A stretch of 64,000 nt of DNA, taken from contig DATATB010000087.1 of NCBI GenBank assembly GCA_036268995.1, positions 1-64,000 on the forward strand, read 5' to 3'. A model generated the notes under the pieces. It made no database searches. It worked only from the letters and a program-made list of their open reading frames with translations, and had not been told where the DNA came from. This DNA is from DATATB01 sp036268995. GTDB lineage: Bacteria > Planctomycetota > Planctomycetia > Pirellulales > PNKZ01. The translations under genes were made by a program, and so were the position numbers. Positions 28,749 through 37,181 of this stretch are shown here, in pieces. Numbering within the stretch: position 1 is the first letter of the stretch; every line of letters starts with the position of its first letter.

Positions 28749-29665
28749 CTTTCTCCGATCCACCTTTTCACCAAATCGCCGTACGCATCGATGCGGCGGT
28801 CGCGCAAGAAAGGCCAGTGGGTGCGGACGACGTCGATTTGGTCGAGGTTGCACTCCACGACCATCACGGATTCTTCGTCGTGCTCGGCCTTGGCCAGCAG
28901 GTTGCCATTGGGATCGGCCACGAACGAACTGCCCCAGAACTCGATGCTGCCTTCGGTGCCCACGCGATTGACGGCCACGACGAACACGCCATTGGCAATC
29001 GCATGGCTGCGCATCATGGTTTCCCAGGCCGAGTGCTGGCTGGCGCCGAACTCGGCCTTTTCGCTCGGATGCCAGCCGATGGCTGTGGGATAGAACAGAA
29101 TCTGGGCGCCGTGCAACGCGGTCAGCCGGGCCGCCTCGGGATACCACTGGTCCCAGCACACGCACACGCCCAACTGCCCGAAGCGCGTGCGGCAGCTCGA
29201 AAAGCCGAGGTCGCCGGGCGTGAAATAAAACTTTTCGTAGTACAGCGGGTCGTCCGGGATGTGCATCTTGCGATAAAAGCCCGCCTGCCGGCCGTCGGCA
29301 TCGAATACCACCGCCGTGTTGTGGTATAGCCCGGGCGCACGCCGCTCGAACAATGAGGCCACCAGCACGACGCCATGGCGCGCTGCGGCCGCGGCCAGGG
29401 CTTCACTCGTGGGACCGGGAATCGGCTCGGCTTCGGAAAAGCGGGTATGGTCTTCGGTCTGGCAGGGATACTGGCCCGCGAACAGCTCTTGCAGGCACAC
29501 GATCTCGGCGCCGGCCGCCGCCGCATCGGCGATGCGCTGGAGTGCCTTGTCCACGTTCGCGTCTCGGCCGGTGCCGCAGCGCATTTGCACCAGCCCGACC
29601 TTGACGCGCGCAGGCCCGGCCGCGTGCATGGCGACGGCCGGCGAAGGTGCGGGGATGGGAGTCAT
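28739..29665 (-). CDS. aguB: N-carbamoylputrescine amidase
   Basis: A 308-residue nitrilase-superfamily amidase converting N-carbamoylputrescine to putrescine. The Glu-Lys-Cys triad is visible in VCLQELFAGQYPCQ, RKMHIPDDP and VCVCWDQWYPEAAR; the KFYFTPGD segment is typical of AguB. It lies upstream of aguA on the same strand, so agmatine-to-putrescine is complete here apart from arginine decarboxylase. The start is uncertain: ATG 29665 or the in-frame ATG 36 bases later. The start faces bioD with only 26 bases between the two start codons. Confidence 0.94.
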   Translation of the reverse strand: MTPIPAPSPAVAMHAAGPARVKVGLVQMRCGTGRDANVDKALQRIADAAAAGAEIVCLQELFAGQYPCQTEDHTRFSEAEPIPGPTSEALAAAAARHGVVLVASLFERRAPGLYHNTAVVFDADGRQAGFYRKMHIPDDPLYYEKFYFTPGDLGFSSCRTRFGQLGVCVCWDQWYPEAARLTALHGAQILFYPTAIGWHPSEKAEFGASQHSAWETMMRSHAIANGVFVVAVNRVGTEGSIEFWGSSFVADPNGNLLAKAEHDEESVMVVECNLDQIDVVRTHWPFLRDRRIDAYGDLVKRWIGEREK

Positions 29666-29691
29666 GGCCGACTGATGTTACCCTAGCCGGA

Positions 29692-30435
29692 ATGAATGGC
29701 CAACCGCCCCGCGGCTTGTTCGTGACCGGCACCGACACGGCCGTGGGCAAGACCTACGTCGCCGCCCTCATCGCCCGGCAACTCGTCGCAGCCGGCCGGC
29801 GCGTCGGCGTCTACAAGCCAGTCGCCAGCGGCTGCGTGGCGAGCCCCAACGACCTGGCGAGCCCCGACCGTAAGGGACGGGAGAAATTGGTCAGCGACGA
29901 TGCCCTGCAACTCTGGCAAGCGGCCGGCCGGCCGGGTGAGTTCGATTGGGTCTGCCCGCAATGCTTCGCGGCGCCCTTATCTCCGCCGCGTGCCGCGCGC
30001 GAAGCAGGCCGGGCCGTCGATCGCGCGCTCCTCCGTAGCGGATTGGACTACTGGTCGGCCTCTCACGAAATTCTCATCGTCGAAGGCGCCGGCGGGTTGC
30101 TTTCGCCGGCCAGCGACGAAGATTCGATGGCCGACCTGGCAGCCGACTTTGGTTTTCCACTGATCGTCGTGGCCGCCAACCGCCTCGGCACGATCAACCA
30201 CACGCTGCTCACGCTCGAAGTGGCCGCCAGCCGCAAGCTGCAAGTCGCCGCCGTGATCCTCAACGACTTGCCCGACGACTCATCCGACCCCAGCCGCTCC
30301 ACCAATTTCGCCGATCTGCAACAGCTTATTGCCCCACTGCCGCTAGTAGCTCTCAACTCGCGTGGACAATCGCCTACGCCTGCAATCGAGTGGCAGCGAG
30401 CGCTAGATATCGCATTGGGAGAAGAAGGAAATTGA
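29692..30435 (+). CDS. bioD: Dethiobiotin synthase
   Basis: A 247-residue ATP-dependent carboxylase that closes the ureido ring of dethiobiotin from 7,8-diaminopelargonate and CO2. The P-loop is GTDTAVGKTYV near the start, KPVASGC follows the substrate site, and EGAGGLLSP is the second signature; AANRLGTINHTLLTLE is the adenine-binding region. No other bio gene is adjacent. The 3' end (from about 30394) is part of a 145-base tandem duplication that extends into the intergenic region, and the first copy supplies the last codons and stop. Confidence 0.92.
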   Translation: MNGQPPRGLFVTGTDTAVGKTYVAALIARQLVAAGRRVGVYKPVASGCVASPNDLASPDRKGREKLVSDDALQLWQAAGRPGEFDWVCPQCFAAPLSPPRAAREAGRAVDRALLRSGLDYWSASHEILIVEGAGGLLSPASDEDSMADLAADFGFPLIVVAANRLGTINHTLLTLEVAASRKLQVAAVILNDLPDDSSDPSRSTNFADLQQLIAPLPLVALNSRGQSPTPAIEWQRALDIALGEEGN

Positions 30436-30710
30436 CCACGGATCACACGAATATCACGGATAAAGAACTCCTCTTTATCCGTGTCATCCGTGAAATTCGT
30501 GGTCACTCTTCGTCGTTTTCGCCATCTCAGAATCTGCCTGCAACTCCGCAAGATTCAAAATTCAGCAGCGAGCGCCAGATATCGCATTGGGAGAAGAAGG
30601 AAATTGACCACGGATCACACGGATATCACAGATAAGGAACTTCTTTTTATCCGTGTCATCCGTGAAATCCGTGGTCACTCTTCGTCGTTTTCTTCTTCTC
30701 AGAATCTGCC
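30394..30710. repeat. Tandem duplication containing repeat family A (copies 2 and 3)
   Basis: Two copies of about 145 bases (30394-30538 and 30566-30710, offset 172 bases), roughly 94 percent identical by eye, start with CAGCGAGCGC in the 3' end of bioD and end with CTCAGAATCTGCC. Each contains one family A palindrome (30433-30505, 30605-30676). The second copy is a duplicated bioD tail without a gene. Confidence 0.85.
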
Positions 30711-30955
30711 CAATTCAAAAATCGTTTCCGTTGCTCGTAATAAACTGCCCGCTGGTGCGTCAAAAGGGGTGGGGACGAGCGGGATACCTCGACAGCGTGC
30801 TCGAGTGGGCTACCGAAGGCTAAGGCACGGATCGGCAAGGCTATCGCAGCGAGTTCTTCACGCTGCTGGATCGTGCCAAGAGTTTGATGGCTAAGTGATT
30901 GGTCCTCCGGTCGCTAACGCTCCCGGCTCGCCGGGATGCAATGCCACGTTACATT
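30711..30955. other. Intergenic remainder between bioD and the NAMPT-like gene
   Basis: Nothing recognisable apart from a GC hairpin-like stretch around 30915-30940 (CTCCCGGCTCGCCGGGA). Open frames across it have no coding signature. Confidence 0.4.
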
Positions 30956-32407
30956 TCAGATCGTGGCTCGGGCGCGAATTTCTTCGAAGGTGGTCTGGCG
31001 GATGATCGCGCCGTTTTCGAAGACGAGTTGTAAGAGGTCTTCGCCGCCAGCGGACTGGGCCACGGTCTTGAGCTGCCCGCCATCGCGCACGAGTTTGAGG
31101 CGGCCGGCCTTGGATTGCTTGCCGGGATCGGTGACGGGGTGCTTCAAGACGTCGCGGTCGTGGCCGTTGACCGTGGCGCTGGAGCATTTGAAGGCGAACT
31201 TGAGCGTGTCGCGGTTCAGCTTCTGCAATAGCCCACCGCCGGAGCCGAAACTGATGTTATCGGCCGACCAGCCGCGCGCGGTCACTGCTTCCAGAATCGT
31301 GCCCAGCATGCAATAGTCGATGCCGTCGCCCTGGATCACGCGCACGTGCGGATCGAGCACGCGAAACCCCTTTGAATTCTGCTGGGTGCCAAAGGCCTCG
31401 CCCAGCAACTCCAATACGCGGACGACCACTTGCGGCGGATCGCCCGAGTCGGGCCGCACGACGAGCACGCCGTCGCGCTGGAGCACCAGGTCGCGGAGTT
31501 GCCGGCCCCAATACTCCGAACAGGCTCGAAAAACGTCGTACGAATCGCTGACCACGGCCACGGTGCCACTGGGAAACTGCTCAAGCATGTTTCGCATCGC
31601 GTCGACTTCATGGGCTTCGCCCCAGGCGGTGATCGTGCTGTGCTCGGCGGCCGGGATCGAATGGCCGGCCATCGGGCAATCGTAATGCTCGCGGGCCAGC
31701 ACCAGCGCCGCGACGTTATCGGTGCCGTGAAAATTGACCAGGTGCGCGGCCCCGCCCACGGCGGCTGATTCGACCGACGTGCTGCCGCGCAATCCGAAGT
31801 CGTGCAGTTTCCAGCCGGCCTGCCGCGGCGTGCCGGTCGCAGCCAGGTGGCCGTGGATGACCTTTTTCATTTCGCGCGACTGGGTGGCCACCGTCGTGCC
31901 GTACCACACCTGCACCAGCACCGTCTCCAGCCAATTCGTGAGCCAGTAGCAGGCCGGGTCCGTGTTCTCGATCGTCATCAACACATTGTGGGCGGGCACG
32001 ACCATGCCCTCGGGCACGGCGCGAATCCGCACCGGCAAGCGGCCGCCATGAGCCTCGATCACATGCTGCCAGCCGGCGCGATTAAACAGCGGCTGGCCAA
32101 AGTGCTGCTGGTAAAACTGTTCGGCAGCATCGATGTCGGCAGCCGAAACGATCGGTCCGGCCAGATAGTGCCGCAAATAATATTGCAGGCCGAAGAACAC
32201 GGCCTCGTCGAACTGGCCGCCGCGCGACTCGAAATACGAGTACACGCGCTCGGTGCCCGGCGGATACTGCCGGTAGTGCGAGACTTTGTAGCTATCGGTC
32301 AGGAAAAGGAGTGATGAGAGGAATGATGAAGTCGGAATGATGAATGATGAATGGGGGACGGCGGACGCCCGACCGACGTCGCTGCCCGTCTTACATTCAT
32401 CATTCAT
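30956..32407 (-). CDS. Nicotinamide phosphoribosyltransferase-like protein (NAMPT/NadV)
   Basis: A 483-residue protein matching eukaryotic NAMPT and bacterial NadV, which make NMN from nicotinamide and PRPP for NAD salvage. Signature segments: LTDSYKVSHYRQYPPGTERV, WYGTTVATQSREMKK, DFGLRGSTSVESAAVGG, GHSIPAAEHSTITAWG, RPDSGDPPQVVVRVLE and SFGSGGGLLQKLNRDT. The first 30 or so residues (MNDECKTGSDVG...) come from repeat B3, not from the NAMPT family; between the repeat and the conserved LLFLTDSYK there is no ATG, GTG or TTG. Either translation starts in the repeat at 32407 or a CTG near 32310 is used. Confidence 0.9.
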   Translation of the reverse strand: MNDECKTGSDVGRASAVPHSSFIIPTSSFLSSLLFLTDSYKVSHYRQYPPGTERVYSYFESRGGQFDEAVFFGLQYYLRHYLAGPIVSAADIDAAEQFYQQHFGQPLFNRAGWQHVIEAHGGRLPVRIRAVPEGMVVPAHNVLMTIENTDPACYWLTNWLETVLVQVWYGTTVATQSREMKKVIHGHLAATGTPRQAGWKLHDFGLRGSTSVESAAVGGAAHLVNFHGTDNVAALVLAREHYDCPMAGHSIPAAEHSTITAWGEAHEVDAMRNMLEQFPSGTVAVVSDSYDVFRACSEYWGRQLRDLVLQRDGVLVVRPDSGDPPQVVVRVLELLGEAFGTQQNSKGFRVLDPHVRVIQGDGIDYCMLGTILEAVTARGWSADNISFGSGGGLLQKLNRDTLKFAFKCSSATVNGHDRDVLKHPVTDPGKQSKAGRLKLVRDGGQLKTVAQSAGGEDLLQLVFENGAIIRQTTFEEIRARATI

Positions 32408-32424
32408 CGTTTCGACTTCATCAA
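32320..32424. repeat. Palindromic repeat family B (copy 3)
   Basis: Arms GAATGATGAAGTCGGAATGA... and ...CATTCATCGTTTCGACTTCA. It fills the space between the YbaK-like stop (32427) and the conserved start of the NAMPT-like protein, and contains the only usual start codon available to the latter. Confidence 0.85.
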
Positions 32425-32426
32425 TG

Positions 32427-32888
32427 TTAGCACTGGTGGTAGCCGAAGACGGCGACTTGAGGGTTTTCCAGGTCTTCGAAATCGCGGTACTTCATGCGAA
32501 ACGCCTGGCGATGGGCGTTGCCCTCGAAGACGATCTCGTCGTCCTCGGCCAACGAAGCATCCACCAAGGTTTCGATGCCATACTGCGTACCGAAGGGGGG
32601 TACCGCACCCACCTCGCAGTCCGAAAACACTTTGGCCAGCTCTTCTTCGTCGGCCAGTTCCAACAGGTGGGCCGCCAGCGCCTCGCGCGCCATCTCCAAA
32701 TGGATCTGATGCGTGGCCGGCAACACGGCCAGCACAAACTGACCGTCGGCCTTCAACAGCACGGTCTTGGCGACGTTATCGCCGCTGACGTGTACGGCCT
32801 GCGCCATCCGCTGAGCCGAAAACGTCGGCTCGTGAGGCAGCATTTCGAACGAAATGCCGCGTGCATCCAGGAATTGCTGCACTTTCAC
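32427..32888 (-). CDS. YbaK/ProX-like aminoacyl-tRNA deacylase
   Basis: A 153-residue protein of the YbaK/prolyl-tRNA-editing fold. Visible marks are KVQQFLDARGISFEMLPHE, the catalytic-site lysine in NVAKTVLLKADGQFVLAVLP, GAVPPFGTQYGIETLVD and the late FEGNAHRQAFRM. It would hydrolyse mischarged tRNA in trans. GTG 32888 is chosen because GGGAGG lies 6 bases before it. Same strand as the NAMPT-like gene upstream of repeat B3. Exact tRNA or amino acid not predictable. Confidence 0.87.
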   Translation of the reverse strand: MKVQQFLDARGISFEMLPHEPTFSAQRMAQAVHVSGDNVAKTVLLKADGQFVLAVLPATHQIHLEMAREALAAHLLELADEEELAKVFSDCEVGAVPPFGTQYGIETLVDASLAEDDEIVFEGNAHRQAFRMKYRDFEDLENPQVAVFGYHQC

Positions 32889-33097
32889 ACCACACCTCCC
32901 GCAAAGGGAACGGGGGCGGCGCCCTGCCGCCAGGCTCGATCGATTCAGATCAGCCAAACACCAGCGACATGCTCATTCGCACCGACAGGGCCAGGATCGT
33001 TCGCACGCCCCGGGCAAATGCCGTCTGCAAAATACCATAGCTTCGCGGCGGGTTCAATCTTTTCGAGGTGATGGGTGATGGCACGCGAAGAACGAGC

Positions 33098-33126
33098 CCC
33101 CTACGGACCAGAGTCCGTGGGCTTGG
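33098..33126. repeat. Hairpin repeat family D (copy 1)
   Basis: TACGGACCAGAGTCCGTGGG, a GGAC/GTCC-centred hairpin 3' of moeA. Better copies at 54757-54778 and 62955-62976 are CCCACGGAC-CGCA-GTCCGTGGG. Confidence 0.6.
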
Positions 33127-33134
33127 GGTGCGCG

Positions 33135-34358
33135 TCAATCAAGGAAGCAGATGCCGATGGTTTCGCCGGCTTCGAAGCGGCGCTCACCGGCAGGGAAATA
33201 GGCGAGCGCGTTGGCGCCGGAGAGTCCCCGCTGATCGCTCGAGCCGTGGGTGCGCAGCGGCGTTGCGGTCAGACCGTTGGGCTCGCGGCAAACGAGTGCG
33301 GGTTGATATGCAGGGCGCTCGCCATGCTGCACGAAGGGCGCTAGCAGCCGCGCCGGCAACAGATCCAGGCCGGTTGCGCGGCGGCCTGACATGAGCGCCA
33401 GCGCCAGTTCGACGAAGAGTCGAAAACAGACCAGGCTGCTCACGGGATTGCCGGGCAAGCCAAACACCAGCCTGGCGGGCGGGCCATGCCGCACGCCAAA
33501 CCACACCGGCTTGCCCGGCTTGACGCGCACTTTGTGAAACACCTGCTCGACGCCCGCATCTTGCAGCACGCCGGGAACGAGATCCAGCACGCCTGCCGAT
33601 ACGCCACCGGAAAGCACCAGCACGTCCGCCGATTCGAGCCCCCGGTCGATCGCGCGGCGCAGCTCTTCGCGGTCATCGCGAGCCGTGCCCAGTCCGACCG
33701 GCACTCCGCCCGCTTGGGCCACGCACGCTAGCAGCATGGGCTCGTTGCTGTTGCGAATCTGGCCTGGTCCCGGCACGCTGGCGACCGGCACCAGTTCATC
33801 ACCGGTCGAGAGCACCGCGACCCGAGGCCGCGCGAAGACGCGCACCCGCTCGCGACCCACTTCGGCGAGCAACCCCAGTTCGACGGGCCGCAGCGTCTGC
33901 CGTGGCGACAGGATCACGTCGCCGCGGCGCATGTTTGCCGCGCGGCGGACAATGTTCTGGCCCAGCGCGAGCCGCACGTCGCGGAGCTGCACGCGGCCCA
34001 AACCGCCGACTACGGCCCGCGGCTGGGTTCGCTCGATCATCACGACGGCGTCGGCCCCATCGGGTAGCGGCGCTCCGGTCATGATTCGCGATGCCTGGCC
34101 GCTTTCTACGCGGCGCTGGGGCACGCTGCCGGCGACAATTTCTTCGACGATTTCCAGCTCGCCTTCGCCGCCGGGCAGATCGGCCGTGCGAACGGCGTAG
34201 CCGTCGACGATCGACTTGTCGTGCGGTGGAGAATCGACGTCGCTGGCAATCGCTTCGGCCAGCACGCGGCCGAGCGCCTCAAAGCACGGACAATCCTCGG
34301 CCGGCAGCTCGTTGGCGAACTGGCGAATCCGCTCGCGGGCTGTTTCGACTTCGATCAT
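33135..34358 (-). CDS. moeA: Molybdopterin molybdenumtransferase
   Basis: A 407-residue MoeA that inserts molybdate into adenylated molybdopterin. Motifs: DVDSPPHDKSIVDGYAVR, RIMTGAPLPDGADAVVMIE, LSTGDELVPVASVPGPGQIR, LSGGVSAGVLDLVPGVL and FGLPGNPVSSLVCFRLF. Length and order of motifs are normal. The ATG lies 9 bases after the stop of the TssM/IcmF-like gene on the same strand, so it may be read from the same transcript; no functional link to that gene is known. The Mo/W-pterin-type FhcB-like protein at 11.5 kb is a possible customer. Confidence 0.94.
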   Translation of the reverse strand: MIEVETARERIRQFANELPAEDCPCFEALGRVLAEAIASDVDSPPHDKSIVDGYAVRTADLPGGEGELEIVEEIVAGSVPQRRVESGQASRIMTGAPLPDGADAVVMIERTQPRAVVGGLGRVQLRDVRLALGQNIVRRAANMRRGDVILSPRQTLRPVELGLLAEVGRERVRVFARPRVAVLSTGDELVPVASVPGPGQIRNSNEPMLLACVAQAGGVPVGLGTARDDREELRRAIDRGLESADVLVLSGGVSAGVLDLVPGVLQDAGVEQVFHKVRVKPGKPVWFGVRHGPPARLVFGLPGNPVSSLVCFRLFVELALALMSGRRATGLDLLPARLLAPFVQHGERPAYQPALVCREPNGLTATPLRTHGSSDQRGLSGANALAYFPAGERRFEAGETIGICFLD

Positions 34359-34367
34359 TCGCGGCCT

Positions 34368-36203
34368 TCAGCGCAGAAACACGCGGTAGCCGATCGCCGC
34401 CGCCAGGGCCAGCAGCAGAAGGCCGTCGACGGTCAGACCGGTCCAAGCGGCCAGGGCATAGAACCGCTCGCTCTTGAGGGCCTGGTCGGTCCACTCCAGG
34501 CTGGCTTGTTCGTCCTGCAGTTTTTCGAACACGGCCTGGGCAAACGCCTGGCGATCTTCGGACGGCCCGCAGGCGGCAAAATAGCAGCCGCTGAAAAGCT
34601 GCGGCTCCTGGTGCTGGTCGAACCGTTCGTCGTAGGCAAAGCCTCGGGCCAAGAGTTGCGACAGCCGGCCTTTGAATTGGCTGCGGACTTTGCCCAACAG
34701 GCTGTAGAGGTGGGCATTGCCGGGCCGCGTGAGCGACCCCTGCTCGCGAAACAGGGCGTAGATCCAATCCTCGAAGGCGCCGGTGACATGTTCCGACAGC
34801 GAACGCAGCTCGGTCGTGCCGGCCGGACTGCGCACGTCGAATCCGCGGCCGAAGCGCTGCAGCGCCGCCCGCTCGGGCCCGACGCGCCGCACCAGTTCGC
34901 GAAAGCCCGACTCCTGCTCCAAGCCCGTGACCAGCGCGGTCACCGGCGCCCGCAGTTGCAGGCTGGCCTGGACCGTGCGGAGGTCGGCTTTGATGGCCCG
35001 GCCCACGGCTTCGGTCGCTCGATCACCTTCTTGAATGGCTTTGAACGAAACCAGGACCAGCACACCATTGATGCCGCACAGCGGCTGGCGGACGCGGCGC
35101 AGCAGTTGGCAAACGAACTTCAAACGCCGGATTTGCTCCTGCTCGACCTGCGGCCGCAACGAAAAGTCGGGATCGGAATAGCCGCCCGGCGACGCGCGTT
35201 CAGCGGTTGGAGCGGCCTGAGCCGGTGGCGAACTGACCAGCGGGGCGACCGACGATGATGAGTCGCCGCCGAGCTTGACCGGCTCGAGCAACAGCGTGCC
35301 GCGCTCCGAGCCCTTGCCGCGAGCTGCCGGTTCGGCCGCAGGCGCCGGAGCTGAAGCCGGGGCGCTGGCGGCGGCTGGCGCGGCGGCCTGTTGCTGCGAT
35401 AGAAACTGATCGAGCGTGATGGTGCCGCGCCCGGCTTTGCCAGCCGGGGCAGCCGCTACGGCCGGGGCTGCCGCAGCGGGAGCGGGAGCAGGCGGCGGTG
35501 GCGCGGCGACCATCGGTGGTGGCGGCGCGGACGAGAGAGCCATCGGCGAGGAGCCGGGCACGATTGGCATCCGCTCACCGACGGGCTCGGCAGGCGCGAG
35601 CCCCGTGGCCGATTCGGGGTTCAGCAGCCGAGCCGAGATCGCATCCGTGGACCGCTTGGCGTGCATTGCGGCCAATGCGCTCAGGCAACTGGCGTCCTGG
35701 CAATGAATAAAGATCGCGTTGGGGTTGGCGTACCAATGAATGGCCGCCGGGCCTTCCGGGATGCCCCGGCAGCGAAACTCCAGCCCTGCGGCGTTCATCA
35801 GATCTTGCTGTTCGTTTTCGTCATGCGAACCCAGGACCAGAAACACGGGCAGCGTGCGAACGTCGAGCCCGTGGTTTTCGAGCGATTCCAGGCCGGCCCG
35901 CCAGCCGTAGTTCAAATCCGGAAAAGGGGGCGCATCGCCTTCGAGCCACAGTCGCAGCGCGCGATAAATCACCAGCGGAATCACGATCAGCAGGACGCAG
36001 ACGGTGATCACTCGGCCGAGCGACAGCGAATGCCGCCAGGGCACGCTGCGCTTGTCGAGCAGAAAGATCGTCCACGCCACGAGAACCAGGCAGCAGAGGC
36101 CAATGGCGACGTACGTGGAGGCGCGGGCGGCCAGCGAACGTTGCGCAAAGCGCCGCCGCGCCGTGCCGACCTTGGTCGCCAATTGTGAAAATTTGCCGCT
36201 CAT
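34368..36203 (-). CDS. TssM/IcmF-like inner-membrane protein, degenerate NTPase
   Basis: A 611-residue protein. Two TM helices (about residues 31-49 and 65-83) are followed by a cytosolic domain that tracks the TssM N-terminal domain: LPVFLVLGSHDENEQQDLMN stands where TssM has its P-loop but lacks GxxGxGK[ST]; AIHWYANPNAIFIH stands for the Walker B strand without Asp; LRRVRQPLCGINGVLVLVSF equals the TssM R-x-PINGV strand; ALVTGLEQESGFRELVRRV equals the TK-DLLxGF segment. An Ala/Pro-rich linker (about residues 195-340) splits the domain. It ends with a third TM (about 588-608) and stops there, lacking the roughly 700-residue TssM periplasmic part. Assignment is by pattern, not alignment. Confidence 0.75.
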   Translation of the reverse strand: MSGKFSQLATKVGTARRRFAQRSLAARASTYVAIGLCCLVLVAWTIFLLDKRSVPWRHSLSLGRVITVCVLLIVIPLVIYRALRLWLEGDAPPFPDLNYGWRAGLESLENHGLDVRTLPVFLVLGSHDENEQQDLMNAAGLEFRCRGIPEGPAAIHWYANPNAIFIHCQDASCLSALAAMHAKRSTDAISARLLNPESATGLAPAEPVGERMPIVPGSSPMALSSAPPPPMVAAPPPPAPAPAAAAPAVAAAPAGKAGRGTITLDQFLSQQQAAAPAAASAPASAPAPAAEPAARGKGSERGTLLLEPVKLGGDSSSSVAPLVSSPPAQAAPTAERASPGGYSDPDFSLRPQVEQEQIRRLKFVCQLLRRVRQPLCGINGVLVLVSFKAIQEGDRATEAVGRAIKADLRTVQASLQLRAPVTALVTGLEQESGFRELVRRVGPERAALQRFGRGFDVRSPAGTTELRSLSEHVTGAFEDWIYALFREQGSLTRPGNAHLYSLLGKVRSQFKGRLSQLLARGFAYDERFDQHQEPQLFSGCYFAACGPSEDRQAFAQAVFEKLQDEQASLEWTDQALKSERFYALAAWTGLTVDGLLLLALAAAIGYRVFLR

Positions 36204-36228
36204 CCAGCGGGCCTCGGGTCCGAGTTGG

Positions 36229-36858
36229 TCAAAGCACGGTGCAAACGACGGTCGCCGCCAACAGCAAAACGGCCGAAATCCAGGCCCAGGCCACCAGCGG
36301 CTTCATTCGCAGCGGCGTGGCGCCCCGCAGCTCGCGGCTGGGAGCGGGCAGCGCCGGCCGGCCTTGTCCCAGCCGAATGGCCAATGCCGTTTGCCGAGCC
36401 CACGTTTCCAGATCCGGGGGCAGGTTCAATGCCTGGGTCAACATCTGGGCCAGGGTCTCTTCGCGATACAGTCCGCGAAAGCCGAGCACGACACAGACGT
36501 AAAACACTTCCAAAGCATCGCGGCGGGGCAGGCTGGCCGCTTCCTGCGCCCGGCGATAGAACATCTCGTTGCAAAGCCGGGTGTTGAACAACGCCACTTC
36601 GAGCACGTTGTTATTCCACCAATCGACGCCGTTCCAGGGCGTTTCCAGCAGCACTTCGTCAATCCACGAGGCCAACGCATATTTGGCCAGCTCCCATTCC
36701 GGGCTGCCGCCCAGCAGCGCGCCGGCCTGGTCGATCAAGGCGTTGATCCGCATCCGCTCTTCTTGCGGCGACGGTTTTTCGCCGCGGCTGATCCTGTCCA
36801 ACAGGTCCAGCACGTGCAAAAAGATCGGATCGACAGCCTGCGAAAACTGGATGGTCAT
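36229..36858 (-). CDS. DotU/TssL-family protein
   Basis: A 209-residue inner-membrane protein of the DotU/TssL family. Family marks: YALASWIDEVLLETPWNG (about residues 60-77), an FNTRLCNEMFYRRAQ helix, YVCVVLGFRGLYREE (about 120-134), and a single C-terminal TM (about 188-207). It has no OmpA-like peptidoglycan-binding domain. In type VI and type IVB secretion this protein pairs with TssM/IcmF, whose homologue follows 25 bases later on the same strand. ATG 36858 preferred; GTG 36870 in frame is possible. Confidence 0.87.
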   Translation of the reverse strand: MTIQFSQAVDPIFLHVLDLLDRISRGEKPSPQEERMRINALIDQAGALLGGSPEWELAKYALASWIDEVLLETPWNGVDWWNNNVLEVALFNTRLCNEMFYRRAQEAASLPRRDALEVFYVCVVLGFRGLYREETLAQMLTQALNLPPDLETWARQTALAIRLGQGRPALPAPSRELRGATPLRMKPLVAWAWISAVLLLAATVVCTVL

Positions 36859-37181
36859 GGCGGCTGGCACATAAAAAAGGCATGCAGGACGACTGCGGGA
36901 ACTCCATCTGGCGGCGCTAGCGAGAGCCCTGCCTGCTACCAGCGCCGCAAACTGGCATCATGGTAGCTAGATAGCCCCGGATTGACCACACGGGTTGGCA
37001 AGTCGCTGAGCGCTAAAAGCTCATGGCTGCGTTTTTGTTAAAACCCGCAAATCTTGCCCGATAGATTTATTTACACACCCCGGCTCCGTCGATAGACGGG
37101 CGCCGGAATGTCTACCTTCAGCCTGTCGACGGCCGGGTAGCGGGCCGGAGCCGGAAGTTCTTCGATCTTCAGGGCCGGTTA
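36859..37181. promoter_or_regulatory. Divergent intergenic region between the TssL/M-like and giant-protein gene groups
   Basis: About 320 bases separate the two opposite gene groups, so both promoters should lie here. An AT-rich stretch at about 37028-37075 (GTTTTTGTTAAAACC, then GATAGATTTATTTACAC) is the best candidate. No operator-like repeat was recognised. Confidence 0.4.

Noticed and set aside
30390..30894. Open frames with TDHTDITD-like sequence after bioD
   Set aside because: They are translations of the family A palindromes and share sequence only because the repeat is duplicated.
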